The notes beneath the pieces are model-generated. The model worked only from the letters and a program-made list of their open reading frames with translations, was not told the origin of the DNA and did no database searches. Below are positions 46,939 through 57,152 of a DNA stretch of 64,000 nucleotides, piece by piece. Source of the DNA: Ginsengibacter sp963792025 (GTDB lineage: Bacteria > Bacteroidota > Bacteroidia > Chitinophagales > Chitinophagaceae); contig CAWBUS010000005.1 in the NCBI GenBank assembly GCA_963792025.1, forward strand, positions 310,001 through 374,000. Direction: 5' to 3'. How positions within the stretch are numbered: position 1 is the stretch's first letter; every line of letters starts with the position of its first letter. A program made the position numbers and the translations under genes.

Positions 46939-48363
46939 ATGAAAGCAATTCACTTTGTAAGATTAACTATTCTTTTCTTTTATATAATCTCGTGCGCAGG
47001 TAAGAACAGCGGGAACGCTGCTGAAGACATTAATGACGTCGATACTACCATTGCAAATGCAGTCTCTGTAGCGGACAGTTTTAAAACCGGGCAAGTTATT
47101 GCACGTGTCATTTGTAAAACCGACGCTCAACAATCCTATGCGTTATATATTCCTGCAAATGGTAGCAACAAAGTATTACCCGTTGTTTATTTTTTCGATC
47201 CTCACGGTGACGGCTCTTTACCGGTAGACAAGTACAAAGCATTGGCCGATAAATATGATTTTATTTTTATTGGAAGCAATAATTCAAAGAACGGCAATGA
47301 TTGGTCAACTGCTGAAAATATATGGAGCACCTTATCCGGTGATTCTCAAAAACGACTAAAGATTGATGCAAACAGAATATATCTCTGTGGTTTTTCAGGC
47401 GGGGCTAAAGTAGCCACTTACATTGGTTTACATCAATCCGGGATAAAAGGAGTCATAGCCAATGGCGCCGGCCTTCCGGATCTACTCAATGCCGGCAATT
47501 TTGGTTTCAGTTTTACTGCCATTGCGGGCGAAGGCGATTTAAATATGACGGACCTTGTGGCTATTACTAACGGTCTTGATCAAACGCAAACACGGCACCG
47601 CATCATTTTCTTTGATGGCATACACGAATGGGCACCGGAAAACACTATGGACATCGCATTTACCGGCTGGCAGTTCGATGCAATGGAAACAAAAACTATT
47701 CCGGTCAATACTGGGTTAATCAACAATTACGGTAGCAACAGCAAAAAAAGAATTGACGAATACGCAAAAGCAAACAACTTTTTAAAAGCAGCGCAGGAAT
47801 GTGAGCTTTCAGTAAACATGCTGGAAGGACTAACCAGTGAAGTGAATTGGTTTAAAGAAAAGGATGCCTCATTAAAAAGTGACCCAGCTTATAAAAAGCA
47901 ATTACAGGCAAGACAAAGCCTTCTTACAACAGAACAAAATCTAAAGACTGAATATGAAAAACAATTTCAACAGGGAGATATGAATTACTGGATGAAGACC
48001 ATTAATGATATTGATACAAAAGCGAAGGCTGCCAACGCGGAAGGCGCTATGTATAAGCGTCTGAAGGCTTATTTGTCGTTGGCATTTTATTCTATCAGCA
48101 ACCAGCTTATAACAGGGCACCAGGATGCCGATGCGCAAAACTTTGTGAATCTCTATAAATATATTGATCCTACAAATAGTGAAGCCTGGTATTTCTCCGC
48201 CATTTTAAATGCACGAAACAAGAATGCAAAAGCAACGCGGGAAGATTTAGCAAAAGCAGTAGCCGATGGATTTGACGATAAGACCCGTTTAATACAGCAA
48301 CCCGAGTTTCAACAGTTGGGAAATGAAATTGATTTGGCCGCGATTGAAAGTAAGATGAAGTAA
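46939..48363 (+). CDS. Lipoprotein with alpha/beta-hydrolase domain
   Basis: This 474-residue protein has a lipoprotein signal (LFFYIISCAGK, acylated Cys at about residue 20). An alpha/beta-hydrolase domain follows (about 50-260): VVYFFDPHGDG near the first strand and Ser153 in YLCGFSGGAKVA as nucleophile. The acid residue is not fixed; the family-typical His could be in FDGIHEWAPE. The C-terminal 200 residues are helical and resemble TPR-like repeats (YKYIDPTNSEAWYFSAILNARN). It could be an esterase or a dienelactone-hydrolase-like enzyme of the envelope. Convergent with the AsmA-like gene. Confidence 0.8.
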   Translation: MKAIHFVRLTILFFYIISCAGKNSGNAAEDINDVDTTIANAVSVADSFKTGQVIARVICKTDAQQSYALYIPANGSNKVLPVVYFFDPHGDGSLPVDKYKALADKYDFIFIGSNNSKNGNDWSTAENIWSTLSGDSQKRLKIDANRIYLCGFSGGAKVATYIGLHQSGIKGVIANGAGLPDLLNAGNFGFSFTAIAGEGDLNMTDLVAITNGLDQTQTRHRIIFFDGIHEWAPENTMDIAFTGWQFDAMETKTIPVNTGLINNYGSNSKKRIDEYAKANNFLKAAQECELSVNMLEGLTSEVNWFKEKDASLKSDPAYKKQLQARQSLLTTEQNLKTEYEKQFQQGDMNYWMKTINDIDTKAKAANAEGAMYKRLKAYLSLAFYSISNQLITGHQDADAQNFVNLYKYIDPTNSEAWYFSAILNARNKNAKATREDLAKAVADGFDDKTRLIQQPEFQQLGNEIDLAAIESKMK

Positions 48364-48437
48364 GTCTATGACACAAAAGCGCACAAGGAATAAATCGTAA
48401 ATATTTACCTTATTAGCTTAGCTTTTAACATGCATCA

Positions 48438-51400
48438 TCACCTATCCTCCTCTCCTTCTTCGGTCTCTTCCAACTTATCAGAATCCTTTTCTCTTTTTAA
48501 TTTTACAATTGGTTTATCATCGGTGCCTGTTACTTTAAACGGAATTCCAATAATACCTAACGGTGGCAAACCGATACGCCCGGAGATGTTAATCTTGCCA
48601 TCAAAACTTACCTGCCCTTCGATCCGCGGGCGGAAACCAAAGATCCGCATCTTTGTTCTCTCCAATGTGATAATGTTGTTGGCGATGCTGGTTTTAATGT
48701 CTATCTTTTTAAGATTGGGGTTATTGAGGCTATCGCGGTTGGTGGCTTTGCTAACAGCGGCCAGCAACTTTAAACCTTTTACTTTCACATCTTGTAAAGA
48801 TAATACTCCATTTCCCTTCAGAGATGGATATACAGGATGCATATTAGCATCCAGCTTGCCTCCCAATTGATACTTCAATGAAACGATTCCCTGCATACTC
48901 GCAGCAGATGTTGCCAGGTCGTGAAATAATTTTATTTCGTTATAGGCCCTCCTTATATCAAAGTTCTCTGCATCTATGTTATAGGTGAAACTTGCTTTGG
49001 TCGGCGAGATACTTGCGTACGTTGCATCCATTTGTACCGGCGCCCCGATCATTTCAAATGCAGTTGTATCTAACTTCAGTGTGCCATTGTTAACCGTGAC
49101 ACCACCATTAAAATTGGAGATATCCATGTTATTATACGTTATTTTCTTAACGAGTGCTGTAAGCTTGAGGTTAAGATTAGAAGGAATAATTACAACACCG
49201 GGACCACTGGCAGATGAAGTCGTATCACCCGCAAAAGCCATAAACTCATTTACAAATAAATGGTCAGACGTGAAGTTAAATTGTCCTTCCAATGGAGCGT
49301 TCGTTTTCATCGCGTAGTCGATAACGTTAGACAGGTAACCATTAAGTGTTATATCCGTTTCGCCATAGCTGGCAATGAATTTCTGAAACCACATTTTATC
49401 CTGGTCAAAACGAAAAAGGCCTGTCTTGATAAAAAAGGGTTTTGGGAAATAATCTGACTCCAGTCTAACGTTATCAACTTCCGCCGTACCTGAATTGTAA
49501 AGTTTGCTAAACCTGTGGGCGGTTGCATCGCTCTGCAACCCACGCAATATTAAATTAGTTTTGATAAGGCCTTTTACATTCAAACCCTTTTGTGAGAAGA
49601 CCTGGTAAATCTTTCCTATGTCCAAAGTGCCATTGGAAACAACATCATATCTTAAATTCTCAAAATTCTGCAGGTCGGCTTTTAACATGAAAGGCTGTCC
49701 TTCGAAAACAAAAGATACTGGTTTCAGGTTAAGCTGCATATCAGCCAGGGTTCCCTTATTATTCACGGCGTCTATATATAATTGTATATTTTCAACCGGG
49801 TGGGGATAGTAACTGGTTTTAAGGCTACCATTCTGGAGGCTAATAGCAGCATTGGTTACCGGGAATTGTTTTTGTCCAGGCAAATAATCCCCCTTTGATG
49901 TGATATCTATTTTAAGATCACCTGCAACGTCCATACTATCGAGCGGATAGTAGTTCTTCACATTATTCAGGTGTATCAATGATTTTATGTTGGCATCCAC
50001 CGTAGTCAGATTATCTAGTTTCAAAAATCCTTTCACATAATCACCGAGCATATTGGCGTTGAAGTTCTCAATGGCAATATTTGTATGCCTATAGTTACCG
50101 TCACGGTTAGACGCAGTTACCCCGAAACTAATATTTTGAATTGGTTTTGGCAAAGAAGCCAGTTTGAAATATCCATTCGAAACAGAAGAAATAAGGTTGA
50201 ATGCAGGAATGCTGCTTAAAATGGTATCTCTCTTCCTGATACCCGTTCTCATAATAATGGTTTTATAACTTCCATTGGCAGTAAGGTGCAGGCTGAATTT
50301 CCCTTTTACATCAAAAGGGCTAATACCCAGCGCTTTATCCCATTTCTCCAGGTCCATTTCAGTATTCACTTTTGCATGCATTGTCGGAAAGTTCAGGTCA
50401 TTCAGTTTTATAAAACCGCTGAAATAATCTTTATCGACATTAAAAAACAGTGAATCTATATTAACATACAGGCTGTCAGTATCCAGCGAAGGAAACTTTG
50501 CTTCGAGGTTCAGAAATAGATTCTTAACCGGTGGGGATACTTTGTCATTGCGGATAAATCCGTCCCGTACCTGCATTTTAAAACCCAGGCTAGGCATAAT
50601 ATTTTCCTTTACGATATATTTTCCTCTCAGGTAGGCGTCAATATTTGTATGGCCATTTGCTTCCGTTTTCTCCAGCCAACCGGCATATTCAGGAGGCAAC
50701 GCCGACAATACCTGTTGCAGGCTGCCGTCGTGTGAACTTACATCGAGGTTCATGTTATAACCGTTGGTCAAAAATTCAAGAGTTCCTGTAAATTTTACCG
50801 GCAGGGAATTAATATCAAGATTATTTTTTCTGAATTCCAGGGCGAGGGAATTGGTATTGAGTCTTGTAATCAAATGTCCTTTTAATTTTTTTGATTGCAC
50901 ATACGCGGTACCGTTATACGTAAGATCAAATGAATCTATTCTAATGGATGATGCGAGGTCGAAGATGGATTTATCGAGGTCGCCTTTACCGGTATAATTT
51001 AAGTTTCTTGTCTTTATCATCATCGGTATGGAAAGATCATTATAATACAGGTTGCTGTTACTGATTTGTATTTTTTTAATTTTTAATGAAGCGCCGGATG
51101 TGTCTGTGGATTTAGTTTTTTGGGTACCTCCGGATTTATACACATTATAATTAGCAAGGCCATCTTCATTAGTCTTTACAATAATGTCAGCGTCATCAAG
51201 ATAGATTTCATCGATCGTTACCTTCTTCGATAACAGCGACGGTAGATTAATTCCAAACGCCAGTTCATCTGCTTTCAGCAAGGTGTCTTTTGGATATGGT
51301 TCCGAGCCCATGAGCGATACATCGTGCAGCGTAAGTGTGAGTGAAGGAAAATGGTTAAAGAACGAAAGCCTTGCCTTTGAAAAATTAAGTTCGGTGGTAA

Positions 51401-51536
51401 TACCATTGTTAGCCCATTGCTTTATTTTACCGGAAACAAAACCCGGAAAAAATAGCGGCAACAAAAACATTAATAGCAAGAGCGAGCCAATAACAATCCC
51501 CGATATTTTAAGGATTTTGAAAAGAATTTTTTTCAT
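48438..51536 (-). CDS. AsmA-family envelope protein
   Basis: This 1032-residue protein has one N-terminal membrane helix (about 8-32, ILKISGIVIGSLLLLMFLLPLFF). A long periplasmic region follows: the AsmA N-terminal domain (ELNFSKARLSFFNHFPSLTLTLHDV) near residue 50 and an AsmA C-terminal repeat near 850-1010 (GVLSLQDVKVKGLKLLAAVSK, RIEGQVSFDGKINISGRIGLP). AsmA-like proteins bridge the inner and outer membrane and are linked to phospholipid transport. The tail is acidic (DKLEETEEGEEDR). An exact -7 box lies 37 bases before the ATG. Confidence 0.88.
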   Translation of the reverse strand: MKKILFKILKISGIVIGSLLLLMFLLPLFFPGFVSGKIKQWANNGITTELNFSKARLSFFNHFPSLTLTLHDVSLMGSEPYPKDTLLKADELAFGINLPSLLSKKVTIDEIYLDDADIIVKTNEDGLANYNVYKSGGTQKTKSTDTSGASLKIKKIQISNSNLYYNDLSIPMMIKTRNLNYTGKGDLDKSIFDLASSIRIDSFDLTYNGTAYVQSKKLKGHLITRLNTNSLALEFRKNNLDINSLPVKFTGTLEFLTNGYNMNLDVSSHDGSLQQVLSALPPEYAGWLEKTEANGHTNIDAYLRGKYIVKENIMPSLGFKMQVRDGFIRNDKVSPPVKNLFLNLEAKFPSLDTDSLYVNIDSLFFNVDKDYFSGFIKLNDLNFPTMHAKVNTEMDLEKWDKALGISPFDVKGKFSLHLTANGSYKTIIMRTGIRKRDTILSSIPAFNLISSVSNGYFKLASLPKPIQNISFGVTASNRDGNYRHTNIAIENFNANMLGDYVKGFLKLDNLTTVDANIKSLIHLNNVKNYYPLDSMDVAGDLKIDITSKGDYLPGQKQFPVTNAAISLQNGSLKTSYYPHPVENIQLYIDAVNNKGTLADMQLNLKPVSFVFEGQPFMLKADLQNFENLRYDVVSNGTLDIGKIYQVFSQKGLNVKGLIKTNLILRGLQSDATAHRFSKLYNSGTAEVDNVRLESDYFPKPFFIKTGLFRFDQDKMWFQKFIASYGETDITLNGYLSNVIDYAMKTNAPLEGQFNFTSDHLFVNEFMAFAGDTTSSASGPGVVIIPSNLNLKLTALVKKITYNNMDISNFNGGVTVNNGTLKLDTTAFEMIGAPVQMDATYASISPTKASFTYNIDAENFDIRRAYNEIKLFHDLATSAASMQGIVSLKYQLGGKLDANMHPVYPSLKGNGVLSLQDVKVKGLKLLAAVSKATNRDSLNNPNLKKIDIKTSIANNIITLERTKMRIFGFRPRIEGQVSFDGKINISGRIGLPPLGIIGIPFKVTGTDDKPIVKLKREKDSDKLEETEEGEEDR

Positions 51537-51888
51537 CTGTAATAAGCAGCATACTTGAAGATGTAAGCAAATGCAAAGTTAATTCTAATCCATTAAACAA
51601 TTCGATACCAACAATCTTGTGTTCTAATACATTGTTTATTTTTTTACATACGTCCTGTCTCCCCCAACGCGACTGTGTATTAAAAAAAATCGGGCACGGC
51701 GGCTCCCGGCTGAAAAGAACAGGCACCAAAAGTTTCAACAGCCTTAGGAAAAGATTCTCCTTTTCGAATTTGCTTTTAGCAATCATATTTCATCTCAAGT
51801 GCAATTATTTTTTTAAATATTCGTTGTGTCTACAAACAAGCGAAAAAGTAATCACTGAACAACGATTGCCTGTCTTGTGTAAAATATT
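51537..51888. other. Divergent spacer without a convincing gene
   Basis: Short open frames on both strands here overlap each other and lack family features or codon bias like their neighbours. A -7 box for the AsmA-like gene (51574-51581) is the only feature I identify. Confidence 0.6.
51574..51581 (-). promoter_or_regulatory. -7 box for the AsmA-like gene
   Basis: The minus strand reads TAACTTTG, exact TAnnTTTG, 37 bases before the ATG at 51536. Confidence 0.45.
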
Positions 51889-54800
51889 ATGAAAGCCCCC
51901 TCCTGTTTTTATCTATTGCTGTTGATTCCATTTTTCGGCTGGTCGCAAACCAGGAATTTGAGGTTTGAGCATTTGCAAACAAGTGCCGGTCTTTCGCAAA
52001 GTAATGTTCTTTCAATTGTTCAGGGACGTGATGGTTTTATGTGGTTTGGTACCCAGGATGGCCTTGATAAATACGATGGCTATAACATAACCGTCTACAA
52101 AAAAGATTCAAAAGATGCCGAAAGCCTTAGCCATAATTATATTAAAGATCTTGCAGAAGCTAAAAATGGCGATCTGTGGATTGCAACATGGGGTGGCGGG
52201 TTAAACAAGTATGACCGGGAGAAAGATCAATTTACCCATTTTAAGAACGACCCATTAAACCCGAATAGTATCTCCGGAAATTTTTTAGGAAATCTTCTTG
52301 TTGCCAGTGATAACAAAGTATGGATAAGCACAGAAACTGGTATAGACGTATTTGAGCCCAAAGGAAACCGGTTTATTCACTATGCAAATAATAAAAATGA
52401 TGAACATAGCTTAAGCGATAACGGTGTTACCGGCATGATAGAAGATAGCCAGCACAATATCTGGATCGCTACTACAAATGGTGGCCTCAACCTGTTTGAC
52501 CAAAACAAAAAAACCTTCACCCGGTTTCTGCACAATGACGACGATCCCAATTCAATAAGTAGTAATAATATCTGGACCGTATTTGAAGATAGCAGGCATA
52601 ATATATGGGCTGGCACTGTCGGCGGCGGTTTAAATTTATTTAACAGAATTACGGGAAAGTTTCGTGCATTTAAAAAAAATAAGACTGCAAATAGCATATG
52701 CGATGATGTGATCTTTTCTATCGCAGAAGACAATGAGGGTATTTTATGGATAGGATCAGAAAACGGTGGTATCAGCAAATTTGATCCTAAGAAAGAAATA
52801 TTTCAAAATTATGAACATGATGATTTTGACAACAACAGTTTAAGCAGTAGTTCAGTCAATTGCATCTATAAAGATCCGAGAGGAAATATCTGGATCGGCA
52901 CTTATAATGCGGGTGTAAATTTCATAAACCCTGACAGAAGCAGATTCACTCATTACAAACATAACCTCACGGGCAATACGCTTAGTAATAATAATGTATT
53001 AAGTATTTATGAAGATACGAAAGAGCGTATCTGGATCGGAACAGATGGCGGCGGATTAAATTTGTTCGATAGAAAGACCGGAAAGTTCACTCAATTCAAA
53101 CATGAAGATGGTAATAAGAAGTCGATCTGCGGAAACTATGTTTTAAGCGTTGCGCAGGATAAAGATGAAAATATATGGATAGGTACCTGGGGCGATGGTA
53201 TAACTGTTTTCAACCCCGGGAAAAATACCTACAAGCAATATAAAAATGATCCGAATGACACCAACAGCTTAATTGGAAACAATGGCTGGGTAATATTAAA
53301 AGATCATGAAAATAATATGTGGGTAGGCGTGCAGGGCAAGGGCTTGTGTCGTTATGATCCTCGCAAAGATGGCTTCACCAGGTACACCCACGAGAATGTC
53401 AATTTAAGCAGCAATAACATATTATCACTTTTTGAAGATAAGGATGGAATGCTTTGGGTAGGAACAGACGGAGGAGGATTGAACCTTTTTGATTGGAAAA
53501 AAAATAAGGTAACACAATTCAAACAAAATGATCAGAAAAACAGCCTGAGTGATAATAGCGCTAACTGCATTTTTGAAGATGAAACCGGAAACCTCTGGAT
53601 TGGCACCAATGATGGATTGAATTACCTCGATAGAAAAACAAATGTGTTTACAGTTTATACCACAAAAGAAGGCCTTCCTAACGATGTGATCTTTGGCATA
53701 CTCGAAGATTCAAAAAAGAATCTTTGGTTTAGTACCAATAAAGGAATCTCGCAATTTAACCCAACAACAAAACAATTCAAAAATTACGGAGTGGGCGACG
53801 GATTACAATCAGATGAATTTAAACAATCCTATTGCAAAAGCCGGTCAGGCTTAATGTATTTTGGTGGTATCAACGGTTTCAACGAATTCAACCCGGATAA
53901 TATTAAAGAAAGGGATTTTGACCCTCCTCTTGTAATTACCGATTTTCGTATTGCAAATAGAAAAGTTCCCATTGCCATTAAAGAAGCCGAATCTTCTTCA
54001 GGTGATAAAACCATAACCGGGACAGGCAACATCACACTTCCCTATAACAGCGCCGTCATATCTTTTGAATTTGCATCGTTGAACTATATACCCGCAGATA
54101 AGAAGAAATATGCGTATATGCTGGAAGGTTTTGACAAAGACTGGAACGAGGTTGGTACCAAAAGAACGGCAATGTACACTAACCTTGATCCGGGCAATTA
54201 TGTATTCAAAGTTAAAGGGCTCAATAATGAAGGCGAATGGTCAGCACGCAGTATAAGCATTCAACTTACGATCACACCTCCCTTCTGGCTCACATGGTGG
54301 TTCAAGCTTTTGGTGGCCTTAACAATTATTGGGGCTGGCATCGGATTTTACAGGATGCGGGTACGCACCATTAATGCACAAAAAAGGGTGCTGGAAAAAC
54401 AAGTGGAAGAACGAACGATGCAATTGATGCATTCAACGATGGAAGAACAAAAGGCAAGACTTGAATCAGAAAAAGCACGGCGGGATGCTGAAATGGCTAA
54501 CCAGGCAAAGAGTATTTTTCTTGCTACCATGAGCCATGAAATAAGAACGCCGATGAACGGTGTAATTGGTATGTCATCATTGTTGGCAGAAACACCGCTG
54601 AGTGACCAGCAACGCGAATACACGAATACTATTACAACCTGCGGCGAAAGCCTCTTGAATGTAATTAATGATATTTTGGATTTTTCTAAAATTGAATCCG
54701 GCAACATGGAACTGGAGCATGAGGATTTTGATTTGCGGGCCTGTATTGAAGATGTGCTGGATATCTTCAGTACCAGGGCAGCTACATTGGGGCTTGATGT

Positions 54801-56085
54801 CGTGTACCATATTGATCACGATGTTCCATTACAAATTGTGGGAGACGATTTAAGGCTACGGCAAATATTGACAAACCTGGTAAGTAACGCAATGAAATTT
54901 ACTCATAAAGGCGAAGTGTTTGTGGGCGTTCGTTTACTTACGACCGATGCATCGGGAAATTTGACTTTGCAATTTGAAGTACGTGATACCGGCATTGGCA
55001 TACCGGCGGATAAACTACATCGCCTGTTTACAGCATTCTCCCAGGTTGATTCTTCCACAACAAGAAAATATGGCGGCACCGGGCTAGGCCTTACCATTTC
55101 AGAAAAACTCGTAAAATTAATGGAAGGTGAAATTCATGTTGAAAGTATGGCCGGTCAAGGCTCTACTTTTTCATTTACAATAAAAACCACAATAGGTCAT
55201 AAGGTTCTTAATCCTTATACCCAGTATAACATGGCCGACCTGCAAAACAAAAAAATATTGGTGGTAGATGATAATATGACTAACCTGGCCATTTTGAAAA
55301 GCCAGCTCGAACTTTGGAAACTCACACCAATACTGGTCGATTCCGGCAAGGGCGCCCTGGAGGCTTTAGGTAATGACAATCAAATTGAACTTGTATTAAC
55401 AGATATGCAGATGCCAAACATGAATGGGCTTGAGTTAGCTAAAAATGTAAAAAAATATTATCCAGTCATGCCGGTTATTGTACTCAGTTCAATTGGTGGC
55501 GATTTAAGTAAAGACACTGAACTCTTCCATTCCATATTAAGCAAGCCTATAAGGCAACACGTACTTAGCAGGCATATATTAGAGGCACTTCAACCGCAGC
55601 ATAATCCAAAGGTCGCCCCGGAAAATTTACGCCAAAAATTACCTGCAAATTTTGCAGAAAAACATCCCTTGAAAATTTTAGTTGCCGAAGATAACCTTGT
55701 AAATCAAAAAGTGATTTCGCACATCTTAAATAAACTGGGCTACAAACCGGTGCTCGTTGAAGACGGCGCCAAAGCAGTGGATGAAGCCCGCAACAAACCG
55801 TATGATATTATCTTAATGGACATGCAAATGCCCGAATTGGATGGTATACAGGCAACCCGTGTTATAAGAGAGACCATGGAAAATCAACCTGTAATAATTG
55901 CATTAACTGCCAATACCATGGAAGGCGACCAGGAAGAATGTTTACGTGCGGGAATGAATGATTACCTCGCCAAGCCGGTGAGGCTAGAAGAATTAACCAA
56001 CAGGTTGGAAAAATGGTCGTTAATTAAAATGAAAAGTTTACACAGTGTAATCGTGGATGATAGTAACAAAGTAAAACTAAGTTGA
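51889..56085 (+). CDS. Hybrid two-component protein with propeller sensor and two receivers
   Basis: A 1398-residue one-protein signalling system. The signal peptide (about 1-20) precedes many reg_prop repeats (blades with GTQDGLDKYDG, WIATWGGG, WIGTDGGGLNLFDR) forming a two-propeller periplasmic sensor to about residue 660. A Y_Y_Y domain (about 715-800) and one membrane helix (about 802-822) follow. The HisKA domain has His883 in ATMSHEIRTPMNG, then the HATPase, then two receiver domains with phospho-Asp1172 (VLTDMQMP) and Asp1311 (ILMDMQMPELDG). There is no AraC-type DNA-binding domain at the end, unlike classical HTCS regulators, so output must go through a separate protein. The ligand is not known. 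Single gene. Confidence 0.9.
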   Translation: MKAPSCFYLLLLIPFFGWSQTRNLRFEHLQTSAGLSQSNVLSIVQGRDGFMWFGTQDGLDKYDGYNITVYKKDSKDAESLSHNYIKDLAEAKNGDLWIATWGGGLNKYDREKDQFTHFKNDPLNPNSISGNFLGNLLVASDNKVWISTETGIDVFEPKGNRFIHYANNKNDEHSLSDNGVTGMIEDSQHNIWIATTNGGLNLFDQNKKTFTRFLHNDDDPNSISSNNIWTVFEDSRHNIWAGTVGGGLNLFNRITGKFRAFKKNKTANSICDDVIFSIAEDNEGILWIGSENGGISKFDPKKEIFQNYEHDDFDNNSLSSSSVNCIYKDPRGNIWIGTYNAGVNFINPDRSRFTHYKHNLTGNTLSNNNVLSIYEDTKERIWIGTDGGGLNLFDRKTGKFTQFKHEDGNKKSICGNYVLSVAQDKDENIWIGTWGDGITVFNPGKNTYKQYKNDPNDTNSLIGNNGWVILKDHENNMWVGVQGKGLCRYDPRKDGFTRYTHENVNLSSNNILSLFEDKDGMLWVGTDGGGLNLFDWKKNKVTQFKQNDQKNSLSDNSANCIFEDETGNLWIGTNDGLNYLDRKTNVFTVYTTKEGLPNDVIFGILEDSKKNLWFSTNKGISQFNPTTKQFKNYGVGDGLQSDEFKQSYCKSRSGLMYFGGINGFNEFNPDNIKERDFDPPLVITDFRIANRKVPIAIKEAESSSGDKTITGTGNITLPYNSAVISFEFASLNYIPADKKKYAYMLEGFDKDWNEVGTKRTAMYTNLDPGNYVFKVKGLNNEGEWSARSISIQLTITPPFWLTWWFKLLVALTIIGAGIGFYRMRVRTINAQKRVLEKQVEERTMQLMHSTMEEQKARLESEKARRDAEMANQAKSIFLATMSHEIRTPMNGVIGMSSLLAETPLSDQQREYTNTITTCGESLLNVINDILDFSKIESGNMELEHEDFDLRACIEDVLDIFSTRAATLGLDVVYHIDHDVPLQIVGDDLRLRQILTNLVSNAMKFTHKGEVFVGVRLLTTDASGNLTLQFEVRDTGIGIPADKLHRLFTAFSQVDSSTTRKYGGTGLGLTISEKLVKLMEGEIHVESMAGQGSTFSFTIKTTIGHKVLNPYTQYNMADLQNKKILVVDDNMTNLAILKSQLELWKLTPILVDSGKGALEALGNDNQIELVLTDMQMPNMNGLELAKNVKKYYPVMPVIVLSSIGGDLSKDTELFHSILSKPIRQHVLSRHILEALQPQHNPKVAPENLRQKLPANFAEKHPLKILVAEDNLVNQKVISHILNKLGYKPVLVEDGAKAVDEARNKPYDIILMDMQMPELDGIQATRVIRETMENQPVIIALTANTMEGDQEECLRAGMNDYLAKPVRLEELTNRLEKWSLIKMKSLHSVIVDDSNKVKLS

Positions 56086-56328
56086 TTTAAAACCATGTGT
56101 CTTCGTCGGTGCAAATGCATCAACAAGATTATTCGGCCAAAAGCCATCTTCTTCCAATGCCTGCAATAAAAAAACTCACTTTCTATAATAAATTTCAACT
56201 TTCAACGTTGTTAGTTTCAAATCGTTTCAACTGTTTATTATCAATGGCATTATTAATATCTTTAAGAAAATGAAACATATACCTGATGCGCCTAATCAGA
56301 GGTATGTTCCGAATTAAAATCTATACTT

Positions 56329-56610
56329 ATGTTAGTTATCGCTCATCATCAAATCCAGGATACTGAAAAATTCTGGTCTATCACGAACAACATCGGCGAA
56401 AATCTGCCCTTTGGTTTTAAACTTCACCGCGTGTATCCTTCCATGAATATGAAAATCGGAACCTGCCTTTGGGAAGCCCCATCTGTAGGTGCTATTCACG
56501 ATTTTATCGACGAAAACGTTGGTAGATTTAGTAAGAATTTTTATTATGAAGTAAATCATCAGGCTGCAGTAGGCCTTCCAAAATCGACAATGGAAACTGT
56601 TAACGATTAA
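56329..56610 (+). CDS. Small hypothetical protein
   Basis: A 93-residue protein, soluble, without signal peptide. The order HHQIQDTEKFWSI, FGFKLHRVYPSMN, CLWEAPSVGAIHDFIDENVG is that of a small dimeric ferredoxin-like alpha/beta domain (DUF4242-like shape), but I cannot name the family with confidence. It lies 243 bases after the hybrid kinase on the same strand. Confidence 0.65.
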   Translation: MLVIAHHQIQDTEKFWSITNNIGENLPFGFKLHRVYPSMNMKIGTCLWEAPSVGAIHDFIDENVGRFSKNFYYEVNHQAAVGLPKSTMETVND

Positions 56611-57152
56611 GCGTTGAACATAATGGTATAACATGAGGTAAAACGAAAAGTGTGTGCTAAAAGATGTGCATCCATTTTTCCCCTACATGAAATTTTTTCG
56701 ATACCAATTCTGCTTTTCGATTTATTTGTTAAGCCAAAATCTCCACTCACAAAAGAATTCCGCCTGCATTTTACATGTGACGAAGCGGGATATATAATTT
56801 TGTTCGGGACAATGGCTATAAATACACCAAAGAAATAATACTGATGTCTTAAATCTCCGGCGAGGATATTAAAATTACGATTATACCTAAACGTTAGCAT
56901 CAGTACCGCATACAGATTCCGGCCAAAAAATGGTTTAGATTTGGAAACTTGGATTAATTATAAAAATAATTGCTCATGAAATTTCGCCGGCTTAATTGTT
57001 TGAACGCGATGAAAGATTTGAGCACAGGTAAATAACTCAAAGAAGCCTTTGGCTGATGTTCTTACTTTTTTATTACACAAGTGTTCCGTCAATTCGATAA
57101 CTTTATCTGTTCCACGTTCAGCGGTAGATCAATTTAACACGGAACAGAATGT
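56611..57152. other. 542-base stretch without a recognised gene
   Basis: Short frames on both strands (for example a 62-codon one from 56650) have no family motif, and their overlap suggests they are chance. No tRNA, terminator or repeat is clear. It separates the small gene from the frameshifted sulfatase. Confidence 0.55.

Noticed and set aside
51508..51892. Overlapping open frames on both strands between the AsmA-like and hybrid kinase genes
   Set aside because: They overlap each other and the flanking genes, and have no recognisable features.
56607..56900. Open frames of 62 and 97 codons in the spacer after the small gene
   Set aside because: No motif, antisense to each other; probably chance in AT-rich DNA.
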